From Asterias amurensis (taxonomy: Eukaryota; Echinodermata; Asteroidea; Forcipulatida; Asteriidae), in NCBI RefSeq assembly GCF_032118995.1, contig NC_092648.1:5285001-5349000 (forward strand): a stretch of 64,000 nucleotides of DNA. Reading direction: 5' to 3'. The translations under genes and the position numbers were made by a program. This document shows, one piece after another, positions 1 through 12,213 of this stretch. The notes beneath the pieces are model-generated. The model saw only the letters and a program-made list of their open reading frames with translations. It had not been told where the DNA came from and did not search any database. How positions within the stretch are numbered: the first letter of the stretch is position 1; every line of letters begins with the position of its first letter.

Positions 1-934
1 ACAACGCCAACCAGTCACAAATAGCACATCAAGACAACAACAGGCTTGGGGAAAAAAAACAGTCCTCCTACCCCCTTGTAGCCACCCATGACCAGCTAAA
101 TACTGACCACAAATCTGCTTAAGTGTGCATGCATTTTTTAGATTGCAACACAGCGTTCGGACACTTTTTAGCAGCAGAGGACACTAATTGTACGTGCAAA
201 AAAGCGTCCGCCGTCCACTGTGCATGCTCAGCGAACACTTTTTGCCAGCGGACACTTTTTGTCATGACACCAGTAAGGCTTTGCTTGATTTGGGAATGCC
301 ATACAGGACAAGACAAACATGTAAAAGACAAAAACCCCAGATATGTCCATAAACAAAAAATTACTTTTGATTTGTTTTCCCCCTCTTCTTCTAACGAGTC
401 ACAGTCATAAATATATTCATATTGAGCAGATGGACCCCATGCACTTTATGAATTAAATACATCTAATGCGCTGTATGAGTAAGATACATTTAATTATGCG
501 ACTTAAGAGCTAGACACACAAAGACAGTTTATAAATTGCCTGCAGATGTCTATTGATTGTGAATTTCATTTTATGAATATTTAAAATATTGCCTTTCCAC
601 ATCTGTTTTTTCCCGTAGCAATGTCAAATTCTCTTGATTGTATCATTGTAATGGGAGAGCTTTATATCCTGCATAAATCTACATAAGCTGAATTTAAATT
701 GAGTTGGGAAAACATTTCAAACTTTCCTGAATCGTTGGCTTTATGCATTTTTGGGGGGTTTAAAAAAATTATGAGAGATCGCCTAACATCACAAACTTCA
801 CGATTAGGACTACACTTAAATGATTTTAGCTATCGGCCCAAACCAACTGCCACCAGAGGCACGTTGCCAACTACTCCTGGAGCTGAAATAGGGTTACTCC
901 CGTTCACAGTTCATAAGGATGTAGGCATGTAGGA

Positions 935-1074
935 GCCTGCAGGCGATTTCAGGAAACTTTATTTCAAGTCCACTTGCGCAACATTTATGGGGTAAGTTGC
1001 GCCATAAACGTTGCGCAAGTGGACTTACGCAGTTGGGTAAAGTTTTGTGAAATTGGCGGCAGGCTAATAGAGCA
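935..1074. mobile_element. Foldback element
   Basis: Outer arms GCCTGC...TTTCAGGAAACTTTA pair with TAAAGTTTTGTGAAA...GCAGGC. The core 966-1026 is a near-perfect hairpin with arms AAGTCCACTTGCGCAAC and GTTGCGCAAGTGGACTT. Confidence 0.7.
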
Positions 1075-1335
1075 GAATGCACTAGTAGTACACTTCCACA
1101 ACCATGGGTACACATTTGTTTCCAAGTCCCTTTTATGAACAGCAGTTTTTTGTTTTAAAACACAGATTGTAGAAATTGTCTCATTGTATATAAATCAATG
1201 AACAATCGCTGTGTCTTAGAGTTACTGACTATTTATCTGTTGTTCATTTGGTGTCTTTCTAAACAAGAAGTGTACTCAATCATGATTGTGGCTGTGACAT
1301 GTACCTTCCCAACTTCGTACGAAGTAATTATGGTG

Positions 1336-1440
1336 AAGTGGCACAAGCATCATGAGCGGGAATCGAACCCACTCTCTGCTGCTGACAGCACCAGAGCTTG
1401 GGTCCGATTAACTAGACTGCGCAGCCACGCCATGGGATGA
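1336..1440 (-). mobile_element. tRNA-like SINE fragment
   Basis: Minus strand GCGTGGCTGCGCAGTCTAGT ... GGGTTCGATTCCCGC. A distinct tRNA-derived module with no acceptor stem. Confidence 0.5.
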
Positions 1441-2268
1441 GATGAGTCAGAGGACTAGTGGCAAGTCTAGTAACAGCTTCCCCAGCTGAGACAACACTGA
1501 CACTCTAAAGCTATTTTCATGGAAGCTGGCTATTGTCATACCGTGTAAAAATAGAACGCACTTGTCATACGTGTTTACAATCCATTGTACAATAACAATC
1601 AACAATAACATACAGCGTGCCTCAAACCATTTGTTCTAATTCCTCCATAAACTAACAGATGGCAAGCCCATGACTTTTACATCCTCTTGTTTCCGAGCCT
1701 TGCTCACAGAGCGACCTTACCCCATGCACATTAAACCTTGCCCTTCTCATAGCTTGTACACCCTAACCACGCTTAAAACCACACATCAACTGAAACTTGA
1801 CACGATTTTAGTAAGTATCAGGTCTAACACTGTCCAATAGTACAACATCCCATGACTTGCTTCGTTCCTTCCGCCTTTCTCAAAGACCGACCTTGCCCCA
1901 TGCATATTCAACCTTGCCCTTCTCATAGCGAAAACACTTCCAATCCATGCCCCTCCAAAATTCTTAGATTCTTTGAATCTAACTAGGAAGGAAGGAACAC
2001 CCTTCCACAACCAAAACCACATACCAACTGAAACTAAACACCCTATCATTATGTATCAGGCCTATCACTGACACATACCGCATCCCACGACTTTCATCAT
2101 CCTTCCCTAGCCTTGCTCGTAGATCGACCTTGCCCCATGCACATACAACCTTGCCCTTCTCATAGCAAAACCACTGCCAATCCATGCTCTTCCAAAGTTC
2201 TTACGATTCTTTGAATCTAATCATGGAGGAAGGAACACCCTAATCACGACCTAAACCACATAACTAAA

Positions 2269-3270
2269 ACTTAATAATAAATAATAATAATATCGAAGTC
2301 TTATATAGCGCACGTACCTACCAAACAAGGTACTCAAGGCTCCGAGTATATACAAACATTTAGAAAGATAGGTTATTGCAGTGATGAATTCTGAGACTCA
2401 ATTATTTAGCACTTTATAAGGGTTTACAAGGTGCTACGGCGCATTGAGCAGCCACAACCAGGAACACCGGGGCGAGCCCCTTCTCTTTTTTATAAGTGCA
2501 CTGGGTTCTTTTACATGCGTTACACAACACATGGGACCAACGGCTTTACGTCCCATCCGAAGGACGAAGCAATGGTTAAAGTCACCTGGAAATAGAATTT
2601 TTTTTCTTCCAAACATGAGAGTATATGCTTACGAACAATAAAACCAATTTTTTAGTAATTGTTTGTCACGATTTATATGTTTAAAAAATTTACAAAGTTG
2701 TTTGGGGGTTGACTCCGCCTACCCTTTTGTGACGTCAATCGAGGCAGACTTTGCCTGCAATGCGCATAGTACATGTAAACACACGTGCAAAGTACATGTA
2801 CGTCAAAGTCGTGAGTTGGTACATTTCAAAAAGTGTTTTTCTGCATTCAGCAGCAATACACCTGGTCGGCATTGCCGGAAAGACATTTTATTTTTATTTT
2901 TGAAACGTACAAACTCACGACTTGGTCCGTACATGTACTTTGCAATTGTGTTTACTCTACGCATTTCAGGCAAAGTCTGCCTTGATTGACGTCACGAACA
3001 GCGCCCTCTCGGGTCGGGGTCTACTCTTAAATTTGTAAATAACATAAGAACTGATTGTTTAAAACCTTAGTTAACTGTTTATTCACATTCCACTCATCAA
3101 AACACATATATTAGTGACAAAAGCTTTATTTTGAAAAAATACCACTTCCAGGTGACTTTAAGTGTCTTGCTCAAGGACACAGTGTCACGGCTGGGGATTC
3201 GAACCCACACTCTGCTGATCAGAAACACCAGAGTTTGAATTCGGTGCTCTTAACCGCTCGGCCATGACAT
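2269..3270 (-). mobile_element. SINE-A (tRNA-derived), split by a TTAA element
   Basis: Read on the minus strand: tRNA-like head with GGTTCGAATCCCC B box (3170-3270), body, and a tail GCGCTATATAAGACTTCGAT plus AAT repeats near 2270-2310. A 586-bp element interrupts it at TTAA. Removing that element restores the continuity seen in the copy at 46635-47008. Confidence 0.85.
2576..3161. mobile_element. TTAA-flanked TIR element inside SINE-A
   Basis: Ends are TTAAAGTCACCTGGAA and TTCCAGGTGACTTTAA. The interior (about 2700-3000) is a long foldback whose arms share GTGACGTCAATC and GGCAGACTTTGCCTG. No transposase frame is present, so it is non-autonomous (piggyBac or Kolobok type by TTAA target). 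Confidence 0.85.
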
Positions 3271-3303
3271 TTCCACAAAAACGCTCTCAATAGGTGTCAG
3301 GCA

Positions 3304-3496
3304 GGGCCCAATTCCATAAAGCTGTTTAGCAGGAAATACTGCTTGACAAATCTCTTTGCTTAGCAAAAGTTGAGTGGGGCACCAGTCACAATAGAGTTTA
3401 CTTAGTGTAATTTTGGCTGGTAACCTGTTTTTGCTAAGTAATACTTTTCTGTGCTTAGCAAGTTTTTGTGCTTACAGGCTTGATGAAATTGGGCCC
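3304..3496. mobile_element. Family C palindromic element
   Basis: Ends GGGCCCAATTCCATAAAGCT and TGATGAAATTGGGCCC, about 190 bp. Interior GCACCAGTCACAATA and GGTAACCTG typical of the family. Confidence 0.8.
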
Positions 3497-4794
3497 AGAA
3501 CTTAGCGCTGTAATACCATGCTGATACTACAGCATCCCATGACTTCATCACACTGTGAGCCTTGCTCACAGAGTGACCTTGCCCAATGCGCATTCCACTA
3601 TGCCCTTCTCATAGTGTAACAAGTTTCAATCTTACACCTCCATGATCCTACCCTTCCGAAATTCCGTTAGCGCTAATCCTTACTCTAAGATCTGTAACCA
3701 TGACTAAAAACCACATATCAACTGAAACTTCACATGCAATCATTAAATAGTAGGCCTAGCACTGACGCTTCGACATCCAGCGACTTTCATCACACTCCTT
3801 GAGCCTTGCTGACAGAGCGCGACCTTGCCCAATACACATTCAACCTTGCCCTTCCCATAGTGAAGCAAGTTTCAATCCTACCCTTCGAAAATTCCATTAG
3901 CTCTGATCATTGCTATATGATCCAACCATCACCAAGAACTGGCTATCAAAACCAAATATCAACTGAAACTAAACCCAATATCAAGAAGTATTATGTGACC
4001 ACAAATACCACGCTTATACACAGCATCCCACCGACTTTTTATCATCCTTCTGAGCCTGGCTCACAGGCCGACCTTGTCCCTGCATGCAACCTTGCCCTTG
4101 TAGTACAGCCGTTCCAAAGTTCTCTTGATTCCTCGAATTCTAGCACGGTCAATTGCATATTGGCTTCAATTTAACCCCTATCGGGCAAATTGTCTAGGGT
4201 GGATATTGGTGATTATTTAATCTTTCAGTCCAACCCGTTATCATCATCGGGACAATTCACCCCTAAAAGGGAATTTCATGAAAAGTTATTAAATTGTCTT
4301 GGGTTGACATTCTGATAGGGTTTTGTGAATCCTTAATGGAGAGCAGGGCTGCTCATGGATCTATTCCGTTTGTAGGGGTGTGCTTTGCATGAATTTTATG
4401 CTTGTTTTACATTTGCTTGGTGAATCCCCGTTGACGTCAGTCGGTAGTCTGCTATCTGAAGTCTTATTCCATTAATACAAAAGGTTTTCATGTGCCTACA
4501 ACCTTGTTATGTTTGTTGTGTGTGTGTGGTGGAGGGGGGGGGGGAATTCTTAGTAGTGTGTGTGTGTAGCAGATTTACGTTCAACCATTGTGCGTGCGTA
4601 TGGCGTAATGAATGCAAGCTTATTAATAAAGGAACTGGACTAAAGTTGTCTAGTTGGATGGCAGGGCTTGAAGTTGGGGGTAAAAAACCCACAAGGCTTG
4701 TACCTAAAAAAATATTTACAGGACAAGAATTTTAATCACTAGACCTGAATTGTTATGAAGATATTCATTCTTTTATGGGCAACCATAGCGTGTT

Positions 4795-5095
4795 TTTTCA
4801 TACACAATATCAACCTCTACCCATGGAGGAATTGCTCCATGCTCTACCCTAGCATTGGTACCCATTTTTACCCATGGGTGAAGAGAAGCAATTATAAAAA
4901 GGTCTCTTACTCAAGAACACAAGTGCCGCGACCTTGATTTGAGCGCACAACTTGAGTTCGATTACATGGTGGGTTATGAGAAGCAATAACTGTCAAGTGT
5001 CTTGCTCAAGGACATAAGTGTCACGACCATGATTCGAACCCACACCCCGATCACTCAGCAGTAAAAACTTCAGTCAAACTGCTCGGCCACAACAT
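4795..5095 (-). mobile_element. SINE-A2 copy
   Basis: Minus strand: tRNA-like head (GGCCGAGCAGTTTGACTG, GGTTCGAATC) at 5020-5095, and a body with CTTCTC/CCATGGGTA shared with 24995-25145 and 55170-55470. Confidence 0.65.
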
Positions 5096-5369
5096 TGTTG
5101 AATCCAATGGCACGTTCCTCTGTGCATTTCAGGTGTATCCGACAATGTACTTTGAACAGCAGCTACACACGCTTATCGCAAGTCCATTTTTTTCTGATTC
5201 AAAGCACTCTGATCACTGTGACCAGAGGGCAAATAAACAAACTGATAATAATAATATATTTCTACTGTATGATTTACTGATACCATGGTGATAGACTAAC
5301 AGGCGCCTGGGTGTTTCTTTTTTAATGCACTGTTTTCAATTGAATATGCAGTGGTTTGATCATTGTGGC

Positions 5370-5756
5370 ATGTTTGGCCAATCGGTTTAGATCACTGGAC
5401 TGGTGTGTCTGATCAGCAGAGTGTGGGTTCCAGTCCCGGCCATGGCACTTACTTTGTTATAATTGCGTTGTCCTTTGACGGACTGTTTTCAATTTGAACG
5501 GGATCATTGTGTATCAATATGGTGTGTCTTGGCTGAGTGGTTAAGAGTACTGGACTAGTGTGTCTGATCAGCAGAGTGTGGGTTCGAGTCCAGACAGGCG
5601 CCTAGGTGGCATATAAACATGAGTTTCTTTTTGACAGACTGTTTTCAATTGATACACCCATTGTAAATGGGATCATTGTCTTGGCGAGTGGTTAAGAGCA
5701 CTGGTCTGGTGTGTCTGATCAGCAGAGTGTGGGTTCGAGTCTCGGTCGTGACACTT
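5370..5756 (+). repeat. Three tandem tRNA-like SINE heads
   Basis: tRNA-Leu/Ser-like modules at 5375-5449, 5529-5600 and 5681-5754 share GTGTCTGATCAGCAGAGTG and GGTTCGAGTC (GGTTCCAGTC in the first). The preceding GATCATTGTG motif recurs 147 and 167 bp apart. None has a paired acceptor stem, so they are SINE remnants and not tRNA genes. Confidence 0.75.
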
Positions 5757-6140
5757 GCTACGTAAAATTGGGGAGGTAGTGCTTACTGCTCTACCGGCCA
5801 GGCTTCGGATTGATGATACCCAAGCCTACGTCCGTATGGACTGTAAAAGGGGTAACCGTGTTTCAGCCCTAGGAGTAGGTGGCAATGTCCTCTGGAAAAA
5901 AAAAAATCAGCAGAGTGAGTGTGGGTTCGAGTCCAACACCTTGAAGTGGCCTTCAGGCCTTGTGTGTTTGGCGACTTGCATAAACAAAATTATTTAATTT
6001 TTTTTTAGTGCTAGCAAAAGAACCCAGAACACTTATCATGGAAGAGTAGGGTTTACCCCAGTGTTTCGGGTTCCCATTGCAAGCACCCTTGTTTACAGGT
6101 TTCCACAGGCTTGTGAGCTACTTGACTAAGTTCACTTATG
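5757..6140 (+). mobile_element. SINE-H body and SINE-A tail
   Basis: 5757-5960 carries the SINE-H body (GGGGAGGTAGTGC, CTCTACC, CCAAGCCTACGTCC, GTTTCAGCCCTAGGAGTAGG). 6010-6138 carries the SINE-A 3' part (AAGAACCCAGAACACTTATC, GTTTACAGGTTTCC). A mosaic of families, or of one long SINE. Confidence 0.6.
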
Positions 6141-7790
6141 AAACATCCTTGGTTTCATTACCAGAAATACATAAAAACAACAACGCTCTCATGGGTGGAT
6201 AAGGCGTATAGCACTGTGGCCCTGGTTCGATGCCAGGCTAGGGCCATTTGTGCAATCTATCTACCGTTAATGCTGAAACCTGTTCGTTTTTGGTAGAGGG
6301 TGTTCCTTCTCTAACAAATTAATGATTGTGCTGTGGTCAAGTGGGTAGACTGCATGACTTACTGTGGTACATGTAACTGGGAATTTCTGAAGCCCTTTTC
6401 CCACTGTGTCTCTTATTCCTGTGGAATCGTGTGGAGAGCTGTGGAGGTACTGGTATGACCGAAGGGGGGGGGGGGGGGAGTTAATGCTATGTGGTTGTAG
6501 ACTTGGATTGGCTATCAAATGTGTAAATTAATCATAATATATTTCATAATCAAAAGCTCTCTTGAAGTGCAATGCTCTGTTTTAGTCCACCCATCAAAAG
6601 GGCATCATGCAATAAGATCAAGTTGACTCAGCATACTGTGAGCTAAACACAGTGTGTATTGTACCATAGAGTCTGGTCCTTGCGTGTTCTACGTAGTGTG
6701 GTGGTAAATGTCCTTTTCTCAGTACTCAGTGCAGATAATTAAATTAATGGTTCCAATCAATAGCTAAATGACAGCCATAAAGAAATGCTGTTATTGTTGG
6801 ACCATTGTCGTCAACCATTAACAGTGGCGCCACTTTCAGATTAGGCTGATGTTTATACCCCAGCGTTACTGCTGCCTGCTGTGTGTACAAATTTGATTGC
6901 ATTATATGAATGCGTGGCTGTCTCCCCACCTCCCTGCTATGTGGTGTATCGGGGTGTGTGTCATTGGGGGGGGGGGGGGGTTCGTCTGTCTGTGTGTGGT
7001 GGCAACAATCCAAGCGTAGGTGTTAAGGGCTGAATGCAATTTGTGATAATTATCCCTTGTAAACAGATGAGATCTTTGCTCATCAATTAGTGCCAGATGA
7101 CCTGTGTTAGAGTGCATACCCCCCATACCCTACACTCTCTCACAGGGAAGCTCACTCACACTGCGCACTTGAAACAATAGACAACTGTGCACTTTCCACC
7201 ACTTGTGAAGTGCATTTGCCCCCCATGAAAGTACAGGCGCCAGAGACAACACAAGCGCTTAGCACCATGTCAAAGTACTGCCTCTATGTCAAAGTACTCT
7301 GTGGTAGTTATGTTACACGGACAAAATGTCTGAACCTTGTATCATCCCAACGGTAGAGGGGTGAAAGAACTCTTGATATACAAAGCCCCCCCTTGAGTAC
7401 CAATAACAAATGAGATAATACTAGATCTCCTCTTCCTAAATCCTAAAATAGCCAAGATGAGTTGAATGGCAACGCCTCCTACCCCATTCATCACCGATTA
7501 TGGCTCTCTCTTATATCCAGAGCTAGTTTGTCTAGCCTTATGTGTGACTGCTAAAAGCTACTTCCATCCATATGGATTTCTATAAAAAGGTGTCATCGTC
7601 TGTGTGTCTTGGGTTTCGTCAGAGGGTGTGGAGTCATTGTCAGCATTCAATGAACCGCAGAATTGTAAGGGGGACGAGAGCCACTAAAGACGCAGTCAGT
7701 ATTGATTTAATTATAGGAGTAACTTCCTTTGCGCCGGGGTGGTGGATATGTTCAGATAATGATTTGATAAACCCTGTCTTGACGACTACC
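6140..7790. other. No gene seen
   Basis: Unique AT-rich sequence with G homopolymers at about 6464 and 6966 and a weak tRNA-like word near 6200-6240. Open frames here are short and span low-complexity DNA. Confidence 0.5.
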
Positions 7791-7796
7791 GGTTAT

Positions 7797-8185
7797 CAGT
7801 TTTCCTCCCTTTGTGATCTTTTCTTAAGCAAGTCTTTAGAAGAAGTGTTAAGGATTAAATGGAAATTTGCAATAGAGAAACTAATATGGTAAACTGTACT
7901 TACGTGTCGCTCAAAAGAAAAGTGCATTTACAGATCTGAAAATCTCTTAGATTAAATTTTCTCCAGTTCTTGGCTTAGCTTGTTTAAAGATTAATTTTCC
8001 TCCCCTTGTGATATTCAAAATGATATTATAAAAAAAAGCAATTCATTTGAAAAAGTGTAAAGGATTAAGTTGAAATTTGCGAAAGAGAAATGTATTCAGT
8101 ATTGTCAATTCTACGTAGGTGTCGCTCAAAAATAGTGCATTTCCAGATCTGAATATCTCTTAGATTCAATTTCTTGGCTTTATAG
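7797..8185 (+). repeat. ~195-bp tandem duplication
   Basis: Blocks GAAATTTGC..AGAGAAA, GTGTCGCTCAAAA, GTGCATTT.CAGATCTGAA and TCTCTTAGATT occur in the same order in 7797-7990 and 7993-8185. Confidence 0.8.
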
Positions 8186-9192
8186 ATTGGTTTTTGTCAA
8201 TGGCGACTTCGTCTAGAGCTATGGTTAGATCAGTGCTTCTGCCAGAGTGTTGAAGAATAGGCAGACGCGCACGGTCTAGCCAAAGCTCTAGCTGATCGCC
8301 ATTTCGGATACGGCCTAATGCAGACTTTATGGGCCAAATTGTCTATAAAGAAGTCTGTGAAAGTTTCAGCTTCAAGAGCGTCGCACCCATCCATGTTTAG
8401 CTAGGTGACGCGGGTAGCAACCGCATCTCACAAACGGCAGCCACAGAATTGTGTCATTAGGAAACTTTTGAATGGGCACCACAGCCAAGACCAGGGGCGA
8501 TGGAGGACATGACCCTCGTTGCTTCTGTGTATTTCCAGACCTGTTTAATATTAGAAAAAGTTACACGATAATCCAAAATGATTAGTGCACTAGTACATGC
8601 GTTGGGAGGATAAGATATTCGTCAGTGAGTTTCTGGACTGTACCATTTCACCCCTACTACGCCTTGCAAAATGGAACAGTCCAGACTTCACACCACAGGA
8701 TATTGATGTTCCAACCTTTTCCACACACTCACAGACCCTCCGTGTTTGTGTAATGTATTGAATTGCCTGTTTGTTCAAGTTTGTACATGTTAGGTTTTAG
8801 AAGTGAAAGAGATGAGGTTGTCTACTCTATGGGGAAAGATCCATATTGGTTTTAGGCTGCTAAACGCTGGGAGTTATTCATTGGTTTTTTGGTCCTCGCT
8901 GGAAATAGACCAGACATAATGGAACTGCCTATGGATATAGAGAGTAGAGTGGCGATCGTTTATTTATCTTGGTATGAGTTGACACAGATATCAGCCCATG
9001 GAAACTGTTCAAAAGCTGTTCTTGAAATGTTAAAGGTGTAACTATGGTTTGATAATGAGTATCAAATCCAACTGTACTTGATAAGTTCTGGAACAAAAAA
9101 ACACAGTTTTTACATGAAATATTTTTTTTTTTTTTTAATTTTCCTTTCACACTTGGATCGCTTTACCTGATCTACCCGGAAAATGGGCATAC

Positions 9193-10127
9193 TTAAAAGC
9201 AGTGAACACTATTGGTAATTACTCAAAATAATTATTTATCATAACCGTTCTTGATTACGAGTAATGGGGAGAGGTTGATAGTAGTATACAAATATTGACT
9301 GCTTCGAGTGCTATGGTTAAAACTATGACTCCCGAGGTGATCCACGGAGCGTTCTATTTTTCCGAGGCGAAGCCGAGGGAAAATAGAACGCTCCGGGGAT
9401 CACCGAGGGAGTCATAGTTTTTAACCATTGCACGAGTAAAAGCAGTCAATATTTGTTTTATAACACCCCAAACATTTCTAAAACCTGTATTATTATTATT
9501 AAGTTACAGACCTGAATGCTACAATCCACGGACGACGCGAACACAGATTGCAAACACTTTTACCTACTGTGTTGCATGTAGTGTCGGACAATCTGAAATG
9601 GTTACAGACTATTAATTTATCATCCTCGTACACGCAACGGACGTCTGGGTACTGCACGCCGTGTGCTAGTCTGTCGGACTAGCGCACGGCGCCATGTGCT
9701 AGTCTTCGGACTAGCGCATGGCAAACCGACGCTCTATCACACGGCCGTCGTCTAGCATAACTAAGACATGTCATGTGACGCGCTCTAAACCAATGAGCAG
9801 GCACAATACTTGCAAGGGGTGTTATAATATAAAACATTGTGAGAAACAGCTCCCTTTCTAAAGTGACACAGTTTTTTTAGAAAGAAGTAGTTTTCCACGA
9901 ATTTGATTTCGAGACCTCAGATTTAGAATTTGAGGTCCCGAAATCAAGCATCTGAAAGCACACAACTTCGTGTAACCATGGTGCGACAAGGGTTTTTTTT
10001 TTTCTCCATTATATATCTCGCAACTGAGCTCAAATTTTCACAGGTTTGTTATTTTATGCATATGTTGAGATACACCAAGTGTGAAGACTAGTCTTTGACA
10101 CTTGCCAACAGTGTCCAGTGTCTTTAA
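9193..10127 (+). mobile_element. Family A MITE with 544-bp insertion
   Basis: Ends TTAAAAGCAGTGAACACTAT and CAGTGTCCAGTGTCTTTAA. Without the insertion at 9284-9827 it is about 390 bp, the length of other family A copies. Confidence 0.85.
9284..9827. mobile_element. Foldback element inserted in family A MITE
   Basis: Its removal rejoins gatagTA and TATAAAAC with one extra TA, fitting a TA target duplication. It contains a ~175-bp hairpin (9285-9458; arms share CAAATATTGACTGC and GAGCGTTCTATTTT), an ATAACACCCC motif at about 9460 facing GGGGTGTTATAA at the right end, and two tandem stem-loops at 9658-9722. Confidence 0.75.
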
Positions 10128-10947
10128 GGGAATAGCCACCCTGCCCTGGAGTAGGAGTGAACCCTGGGGTATTCATGAAACATGCAATCGAAACCCTAGG
10201 TAAAGGGACCTAGGCGGGGGACAGTGTGAAAGTGCGCCGGGGTTACCGTAGGGTAATACAAAGCTGGGCCTCCCCAGGGCTGTATTTGAGGAAGACATGA
10301 GATACAGTATGAAAAGAGCCATAACAGTTCAGTTTTATTGTTGTATGTTGTGTTCAGTAAAAACCAGAGGTTTTAGCAATAAATGTGCTTTTCCCAAACA
10401 TCAACAACTCATTCTACTTTGAAAATACATATTCACCATTTTACAACAACCCAACTTTTCTGTTAAATATCCCTGTAGTTTATCCCGAGTTCATTTGAAC
10501 TCTTACCCACCTCAGCTTTTAGCAATTAGTAGTTAAGTATTACTTATTAAAATGCTGTAATAACAATACTAAAACAGAAAGTAAGATCGGAAATAGTATG
10601 AGGTTGACTGATACGTTAAAGGTTACCTCACTTCTAATGATGAGGCGCATCTTCCCCACCCCCCCCCCCCCTCGAACCCAGCACGCCAAGAAAATCTGAC
10701 TCCATACTCAATCAAGCTATACAGCTGAGTTATACAGATAATTACCCAATCTGTTTGAGTTGACCAGTACTTTTTATACGAGCTGAGCCCCTTTTTTTTG
10801 CCTCTCTTTTTTCACCACACAAATATGGACTAATCTAAGGCCAACAAAAATCAAAACATGGTTAGCGTCCTGCCTTTTGAAAAAGGAAATAGGAGGGGTT
10901 TGGGGATTTGTTTTTTTTTTTTTACAAAATGGCTGCCCGACACAATT

Positions 10948-11334
10948 TTAAAGACAGTGGACACTATTGGTAAATGTCAAAGACCAGTCTTCTAACTTGG
11001 TGTATCTCAACATATACATAAAATAAAAAACCTGTGAAAATTTGAGCTCAATCGGTCATGGAAGTTGCGAGATAATAATGAAAGAAAAAAACACCCTTGT
11101 CACACGAAGTTGTGTGCTTTCTGATGCTTGATTTCGAGACCTCAAATTCTAAACTTGAGGTCTCGAAATCAAATTCGTAGAAAATTACTTCTCTCAAAAA
11201 AACTACGTCACTTCAGAGGGAGCTGTTTCTCACAATGTTTTATACTATCAACCTCTCCCCATTACTCGTAACCAAGAAAGGTTTTATGATGATAATTATT
11301 TTGAGTAATTACCAATAGTGTCCACTGCCTTTAA
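10948..11334 (-). mobile_element. Family A MITE, full length
   Basis: TTAA at both ends, TIR AAGACAGTGGACACTATTGG, 387 bp. A central palindrome (TTTCGAGACCTCAA and its complement) is typical of the family. Confidence 0.9.
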
Positions 11335-12091
11335 AGACAACCGGCTGGTTTTTTTTTCTTCAAAATAATTACTTTTTTGTGTGAGATTATTAAAATGTAT
11401 CCCTTTATTTATTGATTTTTTAACGAAAAAAAAAGAAAGAAAAAAAGGAGGCGGCATAGTAAAAGGAAGTTGGCGGTGTAGATAAACATTATTTTGTATT
11501 AGGCTTACCTGGGGTGAGTGGTTTTATGCTGTTAACGCATAGGGTGGTCCCTCCGCACTATCTTTAACCCAGGGTGTACTTTTCTATGGTGCTGTGCTCA
11601 ATGAACCATTGTGACTTTTTTTTTTTCCCTTGTTTTTTTTCTTCGGAGAGTGGCGAATGAGAAATGAATGAGCGTACTCTCGTTAAGGAGAAATGAGTGG
11701 GAATTGTTTGGGAAACTGTCAGTCTAATTAATCTCTTGGGATTTATCTTTGAGCTAGAAATAGCTTTGGTGTGGAAATTGTGTAAAAGCAGGACTGATTA
11801 GCCAACAAAATAAATTGGCAAATTAGATTCTTTTTATGCCGGATTTTGTAGTCTTGTTCTTTTACATGGAAAGATGACATTTAAGTAAAAGATCAATAAT
11901 TCTGAAGCATGTAGTTGTTGTTTTGTGATCTCTGGTTTGGAGATTGATACACTCTGTGGATTTTTATTGTTGAGTTTTTCCAAGATTCTTTTGCCTTGTG
12001 TACCTGTAATGTTTTTTTGCATTTGTATGTCATGATTTTTCGAACCTTCCTTGTACAGTACATGACCTTTTTTACTTTAAGGCTTTGACCT

Positions 12092-12138
12092 TAAGTTTGT
12101 TTGTTTGTATGTTCGTTTGTTCGTTTGTTCGTTTGTTT
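12092..12138. repeat. (GTTY)n microsatellite
   Basis: GTTTGTTTGTATGTTCGTTT run of tetranucleotide units. Confidence 0.85.
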
Positions 12139-12213
12139 GAATTGTAAGGTATTTTATCAGACTCACAGTCAACACTTGAACACAATTGTTCTTTAGTGTT
12201 CATTATCATCCAA

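Larger units (their letters stand above)
1650..4150. repeat. ~240-bp satellite array, interrupted
   Basis: The motif GACCTTGCCCCATGCA recurs at 1713 (variant), 1889, 2126, 3575, 3821 and 4070; intact neighbours are 237-249 bp apart. Each unit also carries a CATCCCATGACTT block and AACTGAAACT. About 1.2 kb of inserted elements (SINE, TTAA element, family C element) splits the array at 2269-3497. Confidence 0.85.

Noticed and set aside
3806..4174. 122-codon frame
   Set aside because: Lies within the ~240-bp satellite; related units do not preserve the frame.
5529..5600. tRNA-Leu/Ser gene candidate (also 22735, 39300, 54090, 63780)
   Set aside because: A and B boxes are present but acceptor stems do not pair and the sequences are dispersed in many copies, as expected for tRNA-derived SINEs.
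7572..7892. 106-codon frame upstream of PPP1R21
   Set aside because: Its 3' third lies in a duplicated non-coding block (7797-8185) and the frame is not kept in the second copy; no coiled-coil character.
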